Below are positions 54,992 to 62,278 of a DNA stretch of 64,000 nucleotides, in pieces (positions within the stretch are counted from its first letter, which is position 1; every line of letters starts with the position of its first letter). A program made the position numbers and the translations under genes. The notes under the pieces were generated by a model. That model had not been told where the DNA came from and ran no database searches. It was given only the letters and a program-made list of their open reading frames with translations. The DNA is from an uncultured Ruminiclostridium sp. (GTDB lineage Bacteria; Bacillota; Clostridia; Oscillospirales; Ruminococcaceae), in NCBI GenBank assembly GCA_947627695.1, contig CANQXF010000004.1:62001-126000 (forward strand). Reading direction: 5' to 3'.

Positions 54992-56365
54992 TCAACAGTC
55001 AGCTGTTGCCAGCGCAATCCCGCACTCTATCCTCTTTTTCTGCATTTCGCAGGCGATCTTGTGGGGCTTTCTTGCATCGCCCTCGTACTTGAAAGAATTG
55101 GCGTTGCAGCCGCCTGAGCAGTAGAACCTTGCCCAGCAGTCGGCGCAGCCCTCTTTGCTGTAAATATGGGTCTTTGCAAAATAATCCTTTAAATCTTTAT
55201 TAACGTTTCCGTCAAATATGTTGCCCATTTTCCACTCGTCCATTCCCACAAACTGATGGCAGGGGAAAATATCGCCGTCGGGAGTTATGGCGACGTACTC
55301 GTTCCCGCAGCCGCAGCCACGCAGGCGCTTGACAGCGCAGGGACCTTGATTTAAGTCTATCTTAAAATGGAAAAAGTTGAACTTTTTCGGGTCGTTTTTC
55401 ATAATTTCGCAAAGTCTGTCGTATTCGTTGAATATCGTAGGCAGGTCGCTTTCGGCTATTGCGTAGGGCATTTGCGGGTCGGTGACAACAGGCTCCACCG
55501 AAAGCTGCTTGAAGCCAAGCTCCGCCATATGGAGAATATCGTTTGTGAAATCAAGGTTGTATTTTGTGAACGTTCCTCTTATATAATGATCCGTTCTGCC
55601 CTCGTTTACACGTCCTTTGACAAGCTGTTGGAATTTGGGAACGATAAGGTCGTAGCTGCCCTTTTCGTTGGGAGTTATGCGGATACGGTCGTTTACTTCC
55701 TTTCTGCCGTCAAGCGAGAGAACGCAGTTGCTCATCTCACGGTTTATGTACTCTGTTTTTTCGTCGTCAAGCAGTACGCCGTTGGTGGTTATCGTAAAGC
55801 GGAAATTCTTTCCGTGCTGTTTTTCAATGCTCCTTGCGTAATCAACGGTGGCTTTGACGGTGTCCCAAGCCATAAGCGGCTCGCCGCCGAAGAAATCCAC
55901 CTCAAGATTTTCCCGCCCTGCGGATTTTTCAATAAGGAAATCTATGGCTTTTCTGCCCACCTCGGGGGGCATCAGCATTCTTCCCCCGCCGAAATCACCG
56001 GTTTCCGCAAAGCAGTATTTGCACCTTAAATTGCAGTCGTGGGAAACGTGCAGGCACATTGCCTTTATGGGAGCGTTAAGGGTCATCTCGGCATACTGCT
56101 TGTACTCGTCCTCGGAGAAAAGCATTTTGCCGTTGTAAAGCTCCTCCAGCTCGGACAAAGCCTCGGCCATCTCCCCCTTGTCATACTGAGGCAGGGAAGC
56201 GGCAAGCTGCTCTGCGGTAACGCCCAGCCCGCCGCCCTCGTGGTCGGGACAGATATAGTCCAGCATATCAAAGATAAGGCGGTCCACAACGTGAACGCCG
56301 CCGCTGTTTATGTCAAGGACGATATACATATCCCCCTGCTTGTACTTGTGTATTCTTGAATCCAT
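54992..56365 (-). CDS. scfB: SCIFF peptide radical-SAM maturase
   Basis: 457 residues. An N-terminal PqqD-like/RRE region (about 1-90), a radical-SAM 4Fe-4S motif CNLRCKYC (Cys111, 115, 118), GGEPLMAWD, then a SPASM domain rich in cysteine (CAVKRLRGCGCGN, CHQF, CADCWARFYCSGGCNA). It forms Cys-to-alpha-carbon thioether bonds in the SCIFF peptide encoded just upstream. Such pairs are nearly universal in Clostridia. It lies 76 bases after the peptide gene with a hairpin between, so its expression is probably lower than that of the peptide. Confidence 0.96.
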   Translation of the reverse strand: MDSRIHKYKQGDMYIVLDINSGGVHVVDRLIFDMLDYICPDHEGGGLGVTAEQLAASLPQYDKGEMAEALSELEELYNGKMLFSEDEYKQYAEMTLNAPIKAMCLHVSHDCNLRCKYCFAETGDFGGGRMLMPPEVGRKAIDFLIEKSAGRENLEVDFFGGEPLMAWDTVKATVDYARSIEKQHGKNFRFTITTNGVLLDDEKTEYINREMSNCVLSLDGRKEVNDRIRITPNEKGSYDLIVPKFQQLVKGRVNEGRTDHYIRGTFTKYNLDFTNDILHMAELGFKQLSVEPVVTDPQMPYAIAESDLPTIFNEYDRLCEIMKNDPKKFNFFHFKIDLNQGPCAVKRLRGCGCGNEYVAITPDGDIFPCHQFVGMDEWKMGNIFDGNVNKDLKDYFAKTHIYSKEGCADCWARFYCSGGCNANSFKYEGDARKPHKIACEMQKKRIECGIALATADC

Positions 56366-56396
56366 TTTTTCAAATCCTTTTTATTTTTTCTCAACA

Positions 56397-56426
56397 TCAA
56401 AAGAGGGAGGAAAGTCCTCCCTGCTT
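56397..56426 (-). terminator. Hairpin between SCIFF peptide and maturase genes
   Basis: On the minus strand GGGAGGA / TCCTCCC with a three-base loop followed by CTCTTTT. It is probably a leaky terminator giving more peptide than enzyme message. Confidence 0.75.
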
Positions 56427-56441
56427 TTGCTGCGTTCAAAT

Positions 56442-56585
56442 TTACTTATTTGCCTCGCACTGCTGATTTGCAACGGTGCAGGAGGTCTTGCAGGCGGACT
56501 GGCAGGAGGTCTGGCACTTGCCGCAGCCGCCCTTTGCGGCGGTTTCCTTCAGATTAGCCTTATTGACAGTTTTAAGATGTTTCAT
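56442..56585 (-). CDS. scfA: SCIFF ribosomal peptide precursor (six cysteines in forty-five residues)
   Basis: 47 residues: MKHLKTVNKANLKETAAK leader, then a core with cysteines at 21, 24, 28, 32, 36 and 43 in the diagnostic CQTSCQSACKTSCT order. GAAAGGA precedes the ATG at 56585. The maturase follows on the same strand. The mature product and role of SCIFF are not established. Confidence 0.96.
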   Translation of the reverse strand: MKHLKTVNKANLKETAAKGGCGKCQTSCQSACKTSCTVANQQCEANK

Positions 56586-56622
56586 ATCGTTTTCCTTTCA
56601 AGATAGGTGCATAATTTTTATT

Positions 56623-56651
56623 ATTATAGCACGAAAAGAGTGAACTGTCAA
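56623..56651 (-). promoter_or_regulatory. Consensus promoter of SCIFF operon
   Basis: Minus strand TTGACA (56651-56646), a 17-bp spacer and TATAAT (56628-56623): perfect consensus. The -35 sits in a TTGACAGTTCA string at the edge of the neighbouring heptad tract. Confidence 0.9.
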
Positions 56652-56908
56652 GACGGTTTACAGTTTACAGTGCAAAGTGCAAAGTTGTGGTATCCAGTAC
56701 TTCCGCCGAGGGCGGAAGTACGATCCAACATTGCTTGAATTTCCCTAAAGGAAATTCATTTTGCTACGCAAATCCGCAATACTGGACGTCTGCGGCAATG
56801 GATTTGAATTGCTGACTGCAAATTTCTGCCTGTCACTTCAAATCCGTTTTTCGGCGAAGCCGAAAACTCCACAACTGTGCACTGTACACTTTACACTGTC
56901 AACTGTCA
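56652..56908. repeat. Heptad-bounded cassette D3 with nested repeat C
   Basis: Sense heptads (CAGTTTA, CAGTGCA, AAGTGCA, AAGTTGT) 56660-56690, then a C copy, then the D remainder (GGATTTGAATTGC, GACTGCAAATTTCTGCCTGTCA, TTTTTCGGCGAAGCCGAAAA) and reverse heptads to 56908. It looks as if C was inserted into a D1/D2-type cassette. Confidence 0.8.
56696..56786 (-). repeat. Repeat family C, copy C4
   Basis: AGTACTTCCGCCGAGGGCGG hairpin part, then TCCAACATTGC / GCAATACTGGA arms with GAATTTCCCTAAAGGAAATTC inside; reverse orientation of C3. Confidence 0.82.
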
Positions 56909-58110
56909 AGCGCTTCGTAGCACTTCGCCACCTGCTCCCAGCTCATATTTTCGGGAGCGATAACGGGCACTATCGTGTATTTCGTGCCAAGGTATTCCTC
57001 CGCCTTGCTCATCAGGGCTTTCGCCTTCTGCGCAGGGTCTGCGGGCAGGTCAATGGTCTCCTTGTCGCTTATTTTTAGCTTGTTTCCAAATTCGGACAGG
57101 GTGATGTTCAGATATACCTTGCCGTCAAATGCACTGTCTGAAAGCATTTCCGCAGTATCACCATAGCTCTTTCCGTACCCCGCCAGCAGGTCGGACATAT
57201 TTATCACGGCGGCGGTCTTTCCTCCGTCGGCGGAATTTACGTTGTTGTACAAAGCGGTGAGGGCGGTGTATCTTGTTGCGGTGAAATATTTTCCGTCAAG
57301 AATAGACTGGTCATAGGGCTTGAACACGGGGAATCTCATCTGCGACAGCAAAACCTCGTCAAATCCTGCGTCGGTCAGCTCCTTTGCAACGGAGGACAGG
57401 TAGTCGGAGGAGCCCTTGCGGAACGGGTCTATCCAGCGCCTGCCGCCTCTGTCGGCGTAGTTGTCCAGCCATGCGTAGCTGTCGTCCTTGAACCAATACC
57501 CCGTATCAAGAACGCTTGCGGGGGTAAGGTGGTCCCTCAAAGCGGGGAGCAGAGCCTTTGCCTCAAGTCCCATTCCCTTTGCCATTGAAACGATTTGCCC
57601 TGCGGGGAGCGTTCCCTTTACCAGATTGGTGTTTTTCAGATCGTCTACGGTTGTAGCGTAAAGCAATTCGCCCATATCGTTCTTCACGGGGATTATCACC
57701 TGAGTGAAGCCTGCGTTCTTAGCCGAGGAGAGCGCCTGAGTAAGAGCAGAAGCGCTGTTCAGCGCCGTTTCAGGCACGACGTAGCTTCCTCCCGACGTCT
57801 CAGGTTCGGGAGCAGTGGTGGGCGGCGGGGTACTTTCCTCTGTGCTTTCCGAGCCTGACTGCTGGGGCGTGGTGTCGGAAGAGCTGCTTTCAGGGGGAGT
57901 CCAGCCCTGGGGAGTGCTGTCGGTGTTGTTTCCTCCGCCGATGGAGTTGGACAGTCCCTTTGCTATGGAATAGCCCACGAAGATAAGTCCTCCTGCCAGC
58001 AGGATAAGAAGTATCACTTCCGCTATCTTTCTGCCGGTGGACTTTCTCTTTTTGTAAAGGTGGTTTTTGCCGCGCTTTATTTTTATGCTTTTTCTTTTGT
58101 AGTTTGACAT
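56899..58110 (-). CDS. Membrane-anchored protein with putative glycosidase-like (DUF4015) domain
   Basis: 403 residues. A very basic N terminus (KSIKIKRGKNHLYKKRKSTG), one membrane helix (about 31-53), a Ser/Thr/Pro/Glu linker (to about 125) and an extracellular domain with ALTQALSSAKNAGFTQVIIP and VKNDMGELLY, similar to the start of DUF4015 TIM-barrel proteins. Catalytic residues cannot be assigned. ATG at 58110 follows CGGAGAAC. The stop is the TGA of GACAGTTGA, so it ends Leu-Asp-Ser. Confidence 0.75.
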   Translation of the reverse strand: MSNYKRKSIKIKRGKNHLYKKRKSTGRKIAEVILLILLAGGLIFVGYSIAKGLSNSIGGGNNTDSTPQGWTPPESSSSDTTPQQSGSESTEESTPPPTTAPEPETSGGSYVVPETALNSASALTQALSSAKNAGFTQVIIPVKNDMGELLYATTVDDLKNTNLVKGTLPAGQIVSMAKGMGLEAKALLPALRDHLTPASVLDTGYWFKDDSYAWLDNYADRGGRRWIDPFRKGSSDYLSSVAKELTDAGFDEVLLSQMRFPVFKPYDQSILDGKYFTATRYTALTALYNNVNSADGGKTAAVINMSDLLAGYGKSYGDTAEMLSDSAFDGKVYLNITLSEFGNKLKISDKETIDLPADPAQKAKALMSKAEEYLGTKYTIVPVIAPENMSWEQVAKCYEALDS

Positions 58111-58127
58111 TGTTAGTTCTCCGTGTC

Positions 58128-58732
58128 CTTGAGCAGGACGTGCTTTTTTATATTTCAACTTTTATAGTTTTTGCTTGATAAGGGAAAGGGTTGCTTTTGG
58201 AAAAGGTTGTATCTTTTTGATTTTTATGTCTGCCTAATCGGGTGATGTTTGTAACGGTTTTGCACGGTACCGTGCGGTCGCGGCGCCGCCGCACCGCTTA
58301 AAACCGCCTTTTTCGGAAAAGGCGGTTTTAAGAATTCCGGAAAAACTTCATTCTTAGCCTACCTTGCCAAATGGTCCAGCTCGACTTCTTCTCAATCAGC
58401 TGATTATAGCGTTCGCAATTGCGAGGTTTGGTCCCGCGCCCCTGCGGGTCGCTATCACAGGCGGGCAACGTGCGACACGGCGTTGTGCGGTCAGGGAAGG
58501 TCATTTACCAATGTTGTGAGAGTGATAATGCGGTGGGTTGGCTTTCAGTTTTGTGTTGTGCACACCAGCCTCACTTCTGCGTCCCGCCCGCTGTTTGCGG
58601 CAAAGCCGCAAAAACGCTTTCCCGCCCGCAGCTTTGCTCCTTCAACCTTCTCTCCCCCTACCAGCCATTCCAATCCGTCCGCGAAGCGGACACCACAACT
58701 GTCAACTGTCAACTGTACACTGTCAACTGCCT
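58128..58732 (+). repeat. Repeat family A, copy A10
   Basis: Left end CCTTGAGCAGGACGTGCTTT, GCTTGATAAGGG, GCACGGTACCGTGC (about 58263), CTTAAAACCGCC hairpin (about 58297-58332), CCCGCGCCCCTGCGGG (about 58437), core (about 58545-58590), GTCCGCGAAGCGGAC hairpin (about 58676) and reverse heptads ending at the rnfA-like stop. Confidence 0.88.
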
Positions 58733-59312
58733 AGTTCCAGAACGCACTCAACGCCAACGAAATAACTCCCACATAGATAAGCGTTATAGGCATTCCTCTG
58801 AACGACGCGGGGACGGCGTCGGAGTTCAGGCGGTCGGAGGCGGCGCCCAGAAGATAGCCCGCCAGGAGAAAGCCCAAGCCCGTTCCAAGACCGTAGCCAA
58901 CGTAGCTTGCAAAGGTGCCGCCTATATTGCTCTGGATAAACAGCGCGCCAAGCACGGCGCAGTTGAACACCGACAGGTGGACGTAACGCCTTGCCTTTTT
59001 GAACAGCGACGGCAAAAAACGCCACACCGCAAGCAGTGTCAGCAGGTATATTGCCGACATTATGAAAATATAGATAAAAGGCATCAGTATATTATAATAT
59101 TCCCAGGCGGAAAAATACCTGTCCGTAAGGCAGGTGACCATAGAGGTGAGAGTGGTGACGTAAATAACGCCGATGAATATCCCCACCAGGTTTTCCTTCC
59201 TGCGGGCGGTGTAAAGCAGGACGTTAACGCCAAGAGCGTGTTCAAATGCGGCGTTTTCAATGAATATGCCCAGCAGAGCCGCAGTCAGCATACGAGTGAA
59301 TACCGTTTCCAT
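58731..59312 (-). CDS. rnfA: RnfA/NqrE-like membrane subunit (divergent)
   Basis: 193 residues, six membrane helices, Rnf-Nqr superfamily. The second half-repeat keeps VFNCAVLGALF, the conserved NCAVLG cysteine site, but the first half-repeat, where RnfA normally has a GxCPxLG cysteine, reads IFIENAAFEHALGVN and lacks it. In Nqr/Rnf, RnfA and RnfE hold an intramembrane iron-sulfur cluster on four such cysteines. AAAGGAG precedes the ATG, which abuts the rnfE-like stop. Third gene of a D-E-A operon. Confidence 0.82.
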   Translation of the reverse strand: METVFTRMLTAALLGIFIENAAFEHALGVNVLLYTARRKENLVGIFIGVIYVTTLTSMVTCLTDRYFSAWEYYNILMPFIYIFIMSAIYLLTLLAVWRFLPSLFKKARRYVHLSVFNCAVLGALFIQSNIGGTFASYVGYGLGTGLGFLLAGYLLGAASDRLNSDAVPASFRGMPITLIYVGVISLALSAFWN

Positions 59313-59945
59313 TTACGCCTGCTCCTTTCCCGCTTTTCTGCGGCGAGGGCTGAAACGGTTGAACACCGCGCGGCAAAGTCCCGCCAATATTCCCACCAGA
59401 ATGAACCCGCCGAACATTTTTCCCATAGAGGGGATCTGAAACGGCAGATTTACCCTTAAATTCCACAGCATATTGTCCGTGAGTATGTCCCTTATGCTCC
59501 CCACCAGTATGCAGGCAAAGTCAAAGCCCAGGGTGAAGCCTATGGCGTCCTTGAACATCTGCGGCACGGGGCGCAGGAAAAATCTGCTCTCCGTCTTTGA
59601 GAGGATAAGGGGATTGGCGACGGTTATGGCGAGATACAGCTGTATCTCGTTCAGCGCCTCCTCGGGGAAGATAAGCTGAGTCAGCATTATCACAGGCACA
59701 TACACGGCGGCGGCGATAAGCGCATACAGCACTATCCTCACCGCAAACGCCGCGCCCTTCGGGATTATCCTGCAAAGTCCAACGGAAAAAATCGTTACCA
59801 GCGTGAACACAAAGCTCAGCGCCAGAGCATTGAGCAGGCCCGTCGCCGCACCGATGACAGGTCCTGCGAACAGCCCGCTCATCAGCACTGCGTTTTGCCG
59901 CACGATACCGTCGGATAGCCTTGCTTTTCTTTTTGAAACTGACAT
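59313..59945 (-). CDS. rnfE: RnfE/NqrD-like membrane subunit (divergent)
   Basis: 210 residues, about six membrane helices. IVRQNAVLMSGLFAGPVIGA aligns with the usual NPVLVQLLGLCPTLA, and AITVANPLILSKTES with the usual NCIILGRAEA; both expected cysteines are absent. A basic C-terminal tail (RFSPRRRKAGKEQA) follows. It starts 6 bases after the rnfD-like gene and ends immediately before the rnfA-like ATG, so the three are surely co-transcribed. The electron-transfer role needs caution given the missing ligands. Confidence 0.8.
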   Translation of the reverse strand: MSVSKRKARLSDGIVRQNAVLMSGLFAGPVIGAATGLLNALALSFVFTLVTIFSVGLCRIIPKGAAFAVRIVLYALIAAAVYVPVIMLTQLIFPEEALNEIQLYLAITVANPLILSKTESRFFLRPVPQMFKDAIGFTLGFDFACILVGSIRDILTDNMLWNLRVNLPFQIPSMGKMFGGFILVGILAGLCRAVFNRFSPRRRKAGKEQA

Positions 59946-59951
59946 TTTATA

Positions 59952-61280
59952 TCAACTGTCCTTTTTTGGATTTTCGGTTTTGTCTTTCTTTTCGGTCTTT
60001 GCTTTGCCGCCTTTTGGGGGAGCTTCGGTTTTCGGGGATCTTCCGCTTTTGTCTTTCTTTTTCTCCTTTTTCTTTTTTGAGGAGAACAAGCCGCCCTCCT
60101 TGCGGACGGGAACGTTATCCTTGCCCCTGACTATCTTGGGCGGCTTTTTCGCCGCCTTTATCACCTTGTTGTCAACGGCGGGCATATTATAGTTGAGAAG
60201 AGGTACAATAATCTCCTGGGTATCTCCCAGCGGCTTTGCGGGTTCGCCGCTTTGCGCCTCGCTTTTCACCTTTTCAAAGCTGCGGATATTTTTCAGTCTG
60301 CTAAAGCCGTTTTTGAAAAGGTCCGCCGTCTTTTCCGCAAAGCGGTCGATGTGTATGGAAAACGCGTTTGCAAGGAGCAGGACGAAAACGAAGCTGGTCT
60401 CGGTTTTTGTCAGATGTCTGAATATGACAAGCAATGCTCCCATAAGAATACCATAGTATATTCTTCCAAGTATGCTCTTTGGCATAGTCTGGGGGTCGTT
60501 TGCCAGAAACAGCAGACCGAACAGCAGGTTTCCGCAGATAAGCTCTATTACTATCGAGGCGTTTACGTTGTCAAAAGAGGGGAACAGGAACGAGCCCGCC
60601 ATAAACACGCCAAGAGTTACCAGCGAAATGACGGGGGACAGCGCCCTTCTGAAAATAAGGCACAGCCCGCACACCACCAGTATCAGAACGTGAGTAGTGC
60701 CTATTGCGCCGAGGAAATTTCCCAGAAAAATGTCTGAAAGGGACAGCTCCTGCGCCGTGCCCAGCCTTACAAGATAGCTTTCCAGTCCGGAATAAAGAGT
60801 TCCGCTGTAATCTCCCCAGAGAGGGATATTCTCGCCCAATGCGGGGAACATCAATATCTGAGAGGGCCAGCTCACCGCAAGGAAAGCGTAGCTGAGACAT
60901 GCGGGGTTAAAAATATAGTTGTTTTTCCCGCCGAAGATATGCTTTATTCCCATAGCCAAAGCAGCGCCGAAAATAACGCAGGCATAGCTTACCGTTGCGG
61001 GCATAAGCAGTCCCAAGCACATACCGCTGACAACAGTGGAAAGGTCTTTGAAGTTATACGTTTTTTTAGTAAGACGGCAGCAAAGCCAGTCCGCCAGCAT
61101 ACTGACCGCCACGCTGACAAGGCAGACGGCAAAGGCTCTGACGCCCCAGCGCCACACGCCCATTATCAGCAGGGCGCAAAGGCAGATAAGCTGGTCGCCG
61201 TAAACGCTGCGGTATTTTCTTCCGAAAAAGCTGCGCTTTTTTTCGGCGGCGGTTTTGTCCGTTGTGTCCATTGTATCCAT
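59952..61280 (-). CDS. rnfD: RnfD/NqrB-like membrane subunit with Lys-rich C-terminal tail
   Basis: 442 residues. About ten membrane helices (30-310) of the NqrB/RnfD/RnfD-like family, with YIFNPACLSYAFLAVSWPS and ANDPQTMPKSILGRIYYG, matching the conserved NPA and D/NPxT segments. A DYSGTLYSG string lies where the family's covalent-FMN site (D-x-SGAT type) is expected; the Ala is missing. The tail of about 120 residues is strongly basic (SSKKKKEKKKDKSG). ATG at 61280 is chosen though AAAGGAAAGG is rather far (15 bases). The stop TGA is in GACAGTTGA. Confidence 0.82.
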   Translation of the reverse strand: MDTMDTTDKTAAEKKRSFFGRKYRSVYGDQLICLCALLIMGVWRWGVRAFAVCLVSVAVSMLADWLCCRLTKKTYNFKDLSTVVSGMCLGLLMPATVSYACVIFGAALAMGIKHIFGGKNNYIFNPACLSYAFLAVSWPSQILMFPALGENIPLWGDYSGTLYSGLESYLVRLGTAQELSLSDIFLGNFLGAIGTTHVLILVVCGLCLIFRRALSPVISLVTLGVFMAGSFLFPSFDNVNASIVIELICGNLLFGLLFLANDPQTMPKSILGRIYYGILMGALLVIFRHLTKTETSFVFVLLLANAFSIHIDRFAEKTADLFKNGFSRLKNIRSFEKVKSEAQSGEPAKPLGDTQEIIVPLLNYNMPAVDNKVIKAAKKPPKIVRGKDNVPVRKEGGLFSSKKKKEKKKDKSGRSPKTEAPPKGGKAKTEKKDKTENPKKDS

Positions 61281-61355
61281 AAATAAGACGATAAGCCTTT
61301 CCTTTCGTAATATTCCGTAAAGCGGCTGCTGCCGCAAAAATTTAGGGGGTAAAAT

Positions 61356-61919
61356 ATGAAAGCAGAAATGATATCAGAATCCACGCTCAAGGTGACGCTT
61401 ACAGCGGAGGATATGAGCGTGCATAACCTTTCCTACGAGGAGCTGACCGCCAAGGGTGCTCAGTGCCGCAAAACGCTGGAAAAGCTGCTGACGGGGCTTG
61501 ACCCGTCGAAAAACGCCATAGCCGCCGCAAGACTTCTGGGTGAGGAGCGCAGGCTGTTCGTGGAGGCGTTCCGCCGAATGGACGGCGGGTGTATGCTTTA
61601 CGTCAGCGCCGCGGCCTCTCCAAAGCGGCAAAAGCCGTTGCTTGATGAAAGCCGTGAGGCGTCGCCCATACAGTTTCAGACCTTCTCCCAAAGCGCGCTG
61701 GAGCAGCTTCTCCGCTGTCTTGAAATGGAAAAGGAGCAGGGTGCGCTTTTCACCTCAAGGCTCTTCAGAAAGGGAGAGTGCTTTCGCCTTGCGGTGATAC
61801 CGCAGAATACCTGCCGCACCAGACTGCTGAGGATATTCAGCGAGTTCGGCGAGGCGATAACGGGAGAGCTTGCGGCAGCGTATACGGAGGAGCATTTTGA
61901 GTTGATAGTTGATAGTTGA
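61356..61919 (+). CDS. MecA-like adaptor protein
   Basis: 187 residues. N-terminal ISESTLKVTLTAEDMSVHNL and SYEELTAKGAQCRKTLEKLL follow the MecA substrate-binding domain; a C-terminal RLFRKGECFRLAVIP and ILSEFGE-like RIFSEFGEAITG follow the ClpC-binding domain. MecA-type adaptors deliver proteins to ClpCP. The ATG follows AGGGGG. The gene is divergent from rnfD. Its last codons (GAG TTG ATA GTT GAT AGT TGA) are heptad DNA, giving a Leu-Ile-Val-Asp-Ser end. Confidence 0.8.
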   Translation: MKAEMISESTLKVTLTAEDMSVHNLSYEELTAKGAQCRKTLEKLLTGLDPSKNAIAAARLLGEERRLFVEAFRRMDGGCMLYVSAAASPKRQKPLLDESREASPIQFQTFSQSALEQLLRCLEMEKEQGALFTSRLFRKGECFRLAVIPQNTCRTRLLRIFSEFGEAITGELAAAYTEEHFELIVDS

Positions 61920-62275
61920 CAGTGCACAGTTGGCAGTGTACAGTGAAGAGTGCAGAGTGAAAAGTTATAGGGGAAGGGAAGGAGTCGTGGGGTGGGAGGG
62001 TGGGACGCAGGCGGGAAACTGATGTGCAGGACACAAAAGTGAAAAGTGGAGTTGAGTTGTCTGTTTAGCTCAACTTTTTAATCGAGTTCGTGAAAGATAA
62101 GGAAAAAACTTTGTTCATTACCTTTCACTATCTCGGATTTACTGCTGTGCTTTTGGAGAGGTTTGGTCACCTTTCGTCACTTTTGTGTCCTGCACATCAG
62201 TTTCCCGCCAGCGCCCCACCCTCCCGCCCCGTCCATTGCTCCTTCAAATTGAGCAACGTCCGAAACGGCAAGCCC
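61905..62275. repeat. Palindromic derivative of family B (P3), heptad-bounded on one side
   Basis: Sense heptads 61905-61965 overlapping the MecA-like stop. A reversed core (GGGTGGGAGGGTGGGACGC, about 61990-62045) and a plus-oriented core (TTTTGTGTCCTGCACATCAG to CCACCCTCCCGCC, about 62180-62230) face each other around AGTTGAGT...TTTAGCTCAACTTTTTAATCG. A smaller relative of P2. Confidence 0.78.
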
Positions 62276-62278
62276 GAC

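Noticed and set aside
11763..58732. Family A as insertion sequences or group II introns
   Set aside because: No transposase or reverse-transcriptase frame exists in any copy, and no clear target-site duplication or intron domain V was found.
12001..58765. Recurring open frames of 60-111 codons inside family A (opening MRGLVPRPCGSL-like)
   Set aside because: They appear in several copies because the DNA is repeated. Most start with TTG without a ribosome site, differ at amino-acid-changing positions between copies, and run into heptads. I see no sign of protein-level selection.
58419..59459. 346-codon plus-strand open frame
   Set aside because: It runs from repeat A10 into the antisense of rnfA and rnfE, has no ribosome site, and the opposite strand encodes recognisable membrane proteins.
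9643..61965. CRISPR array interpretation of the heptad tracts
   Set aside because: Units are 7 bases, directly adjacent and degenerate, with no spacers and no cas genes in the window.
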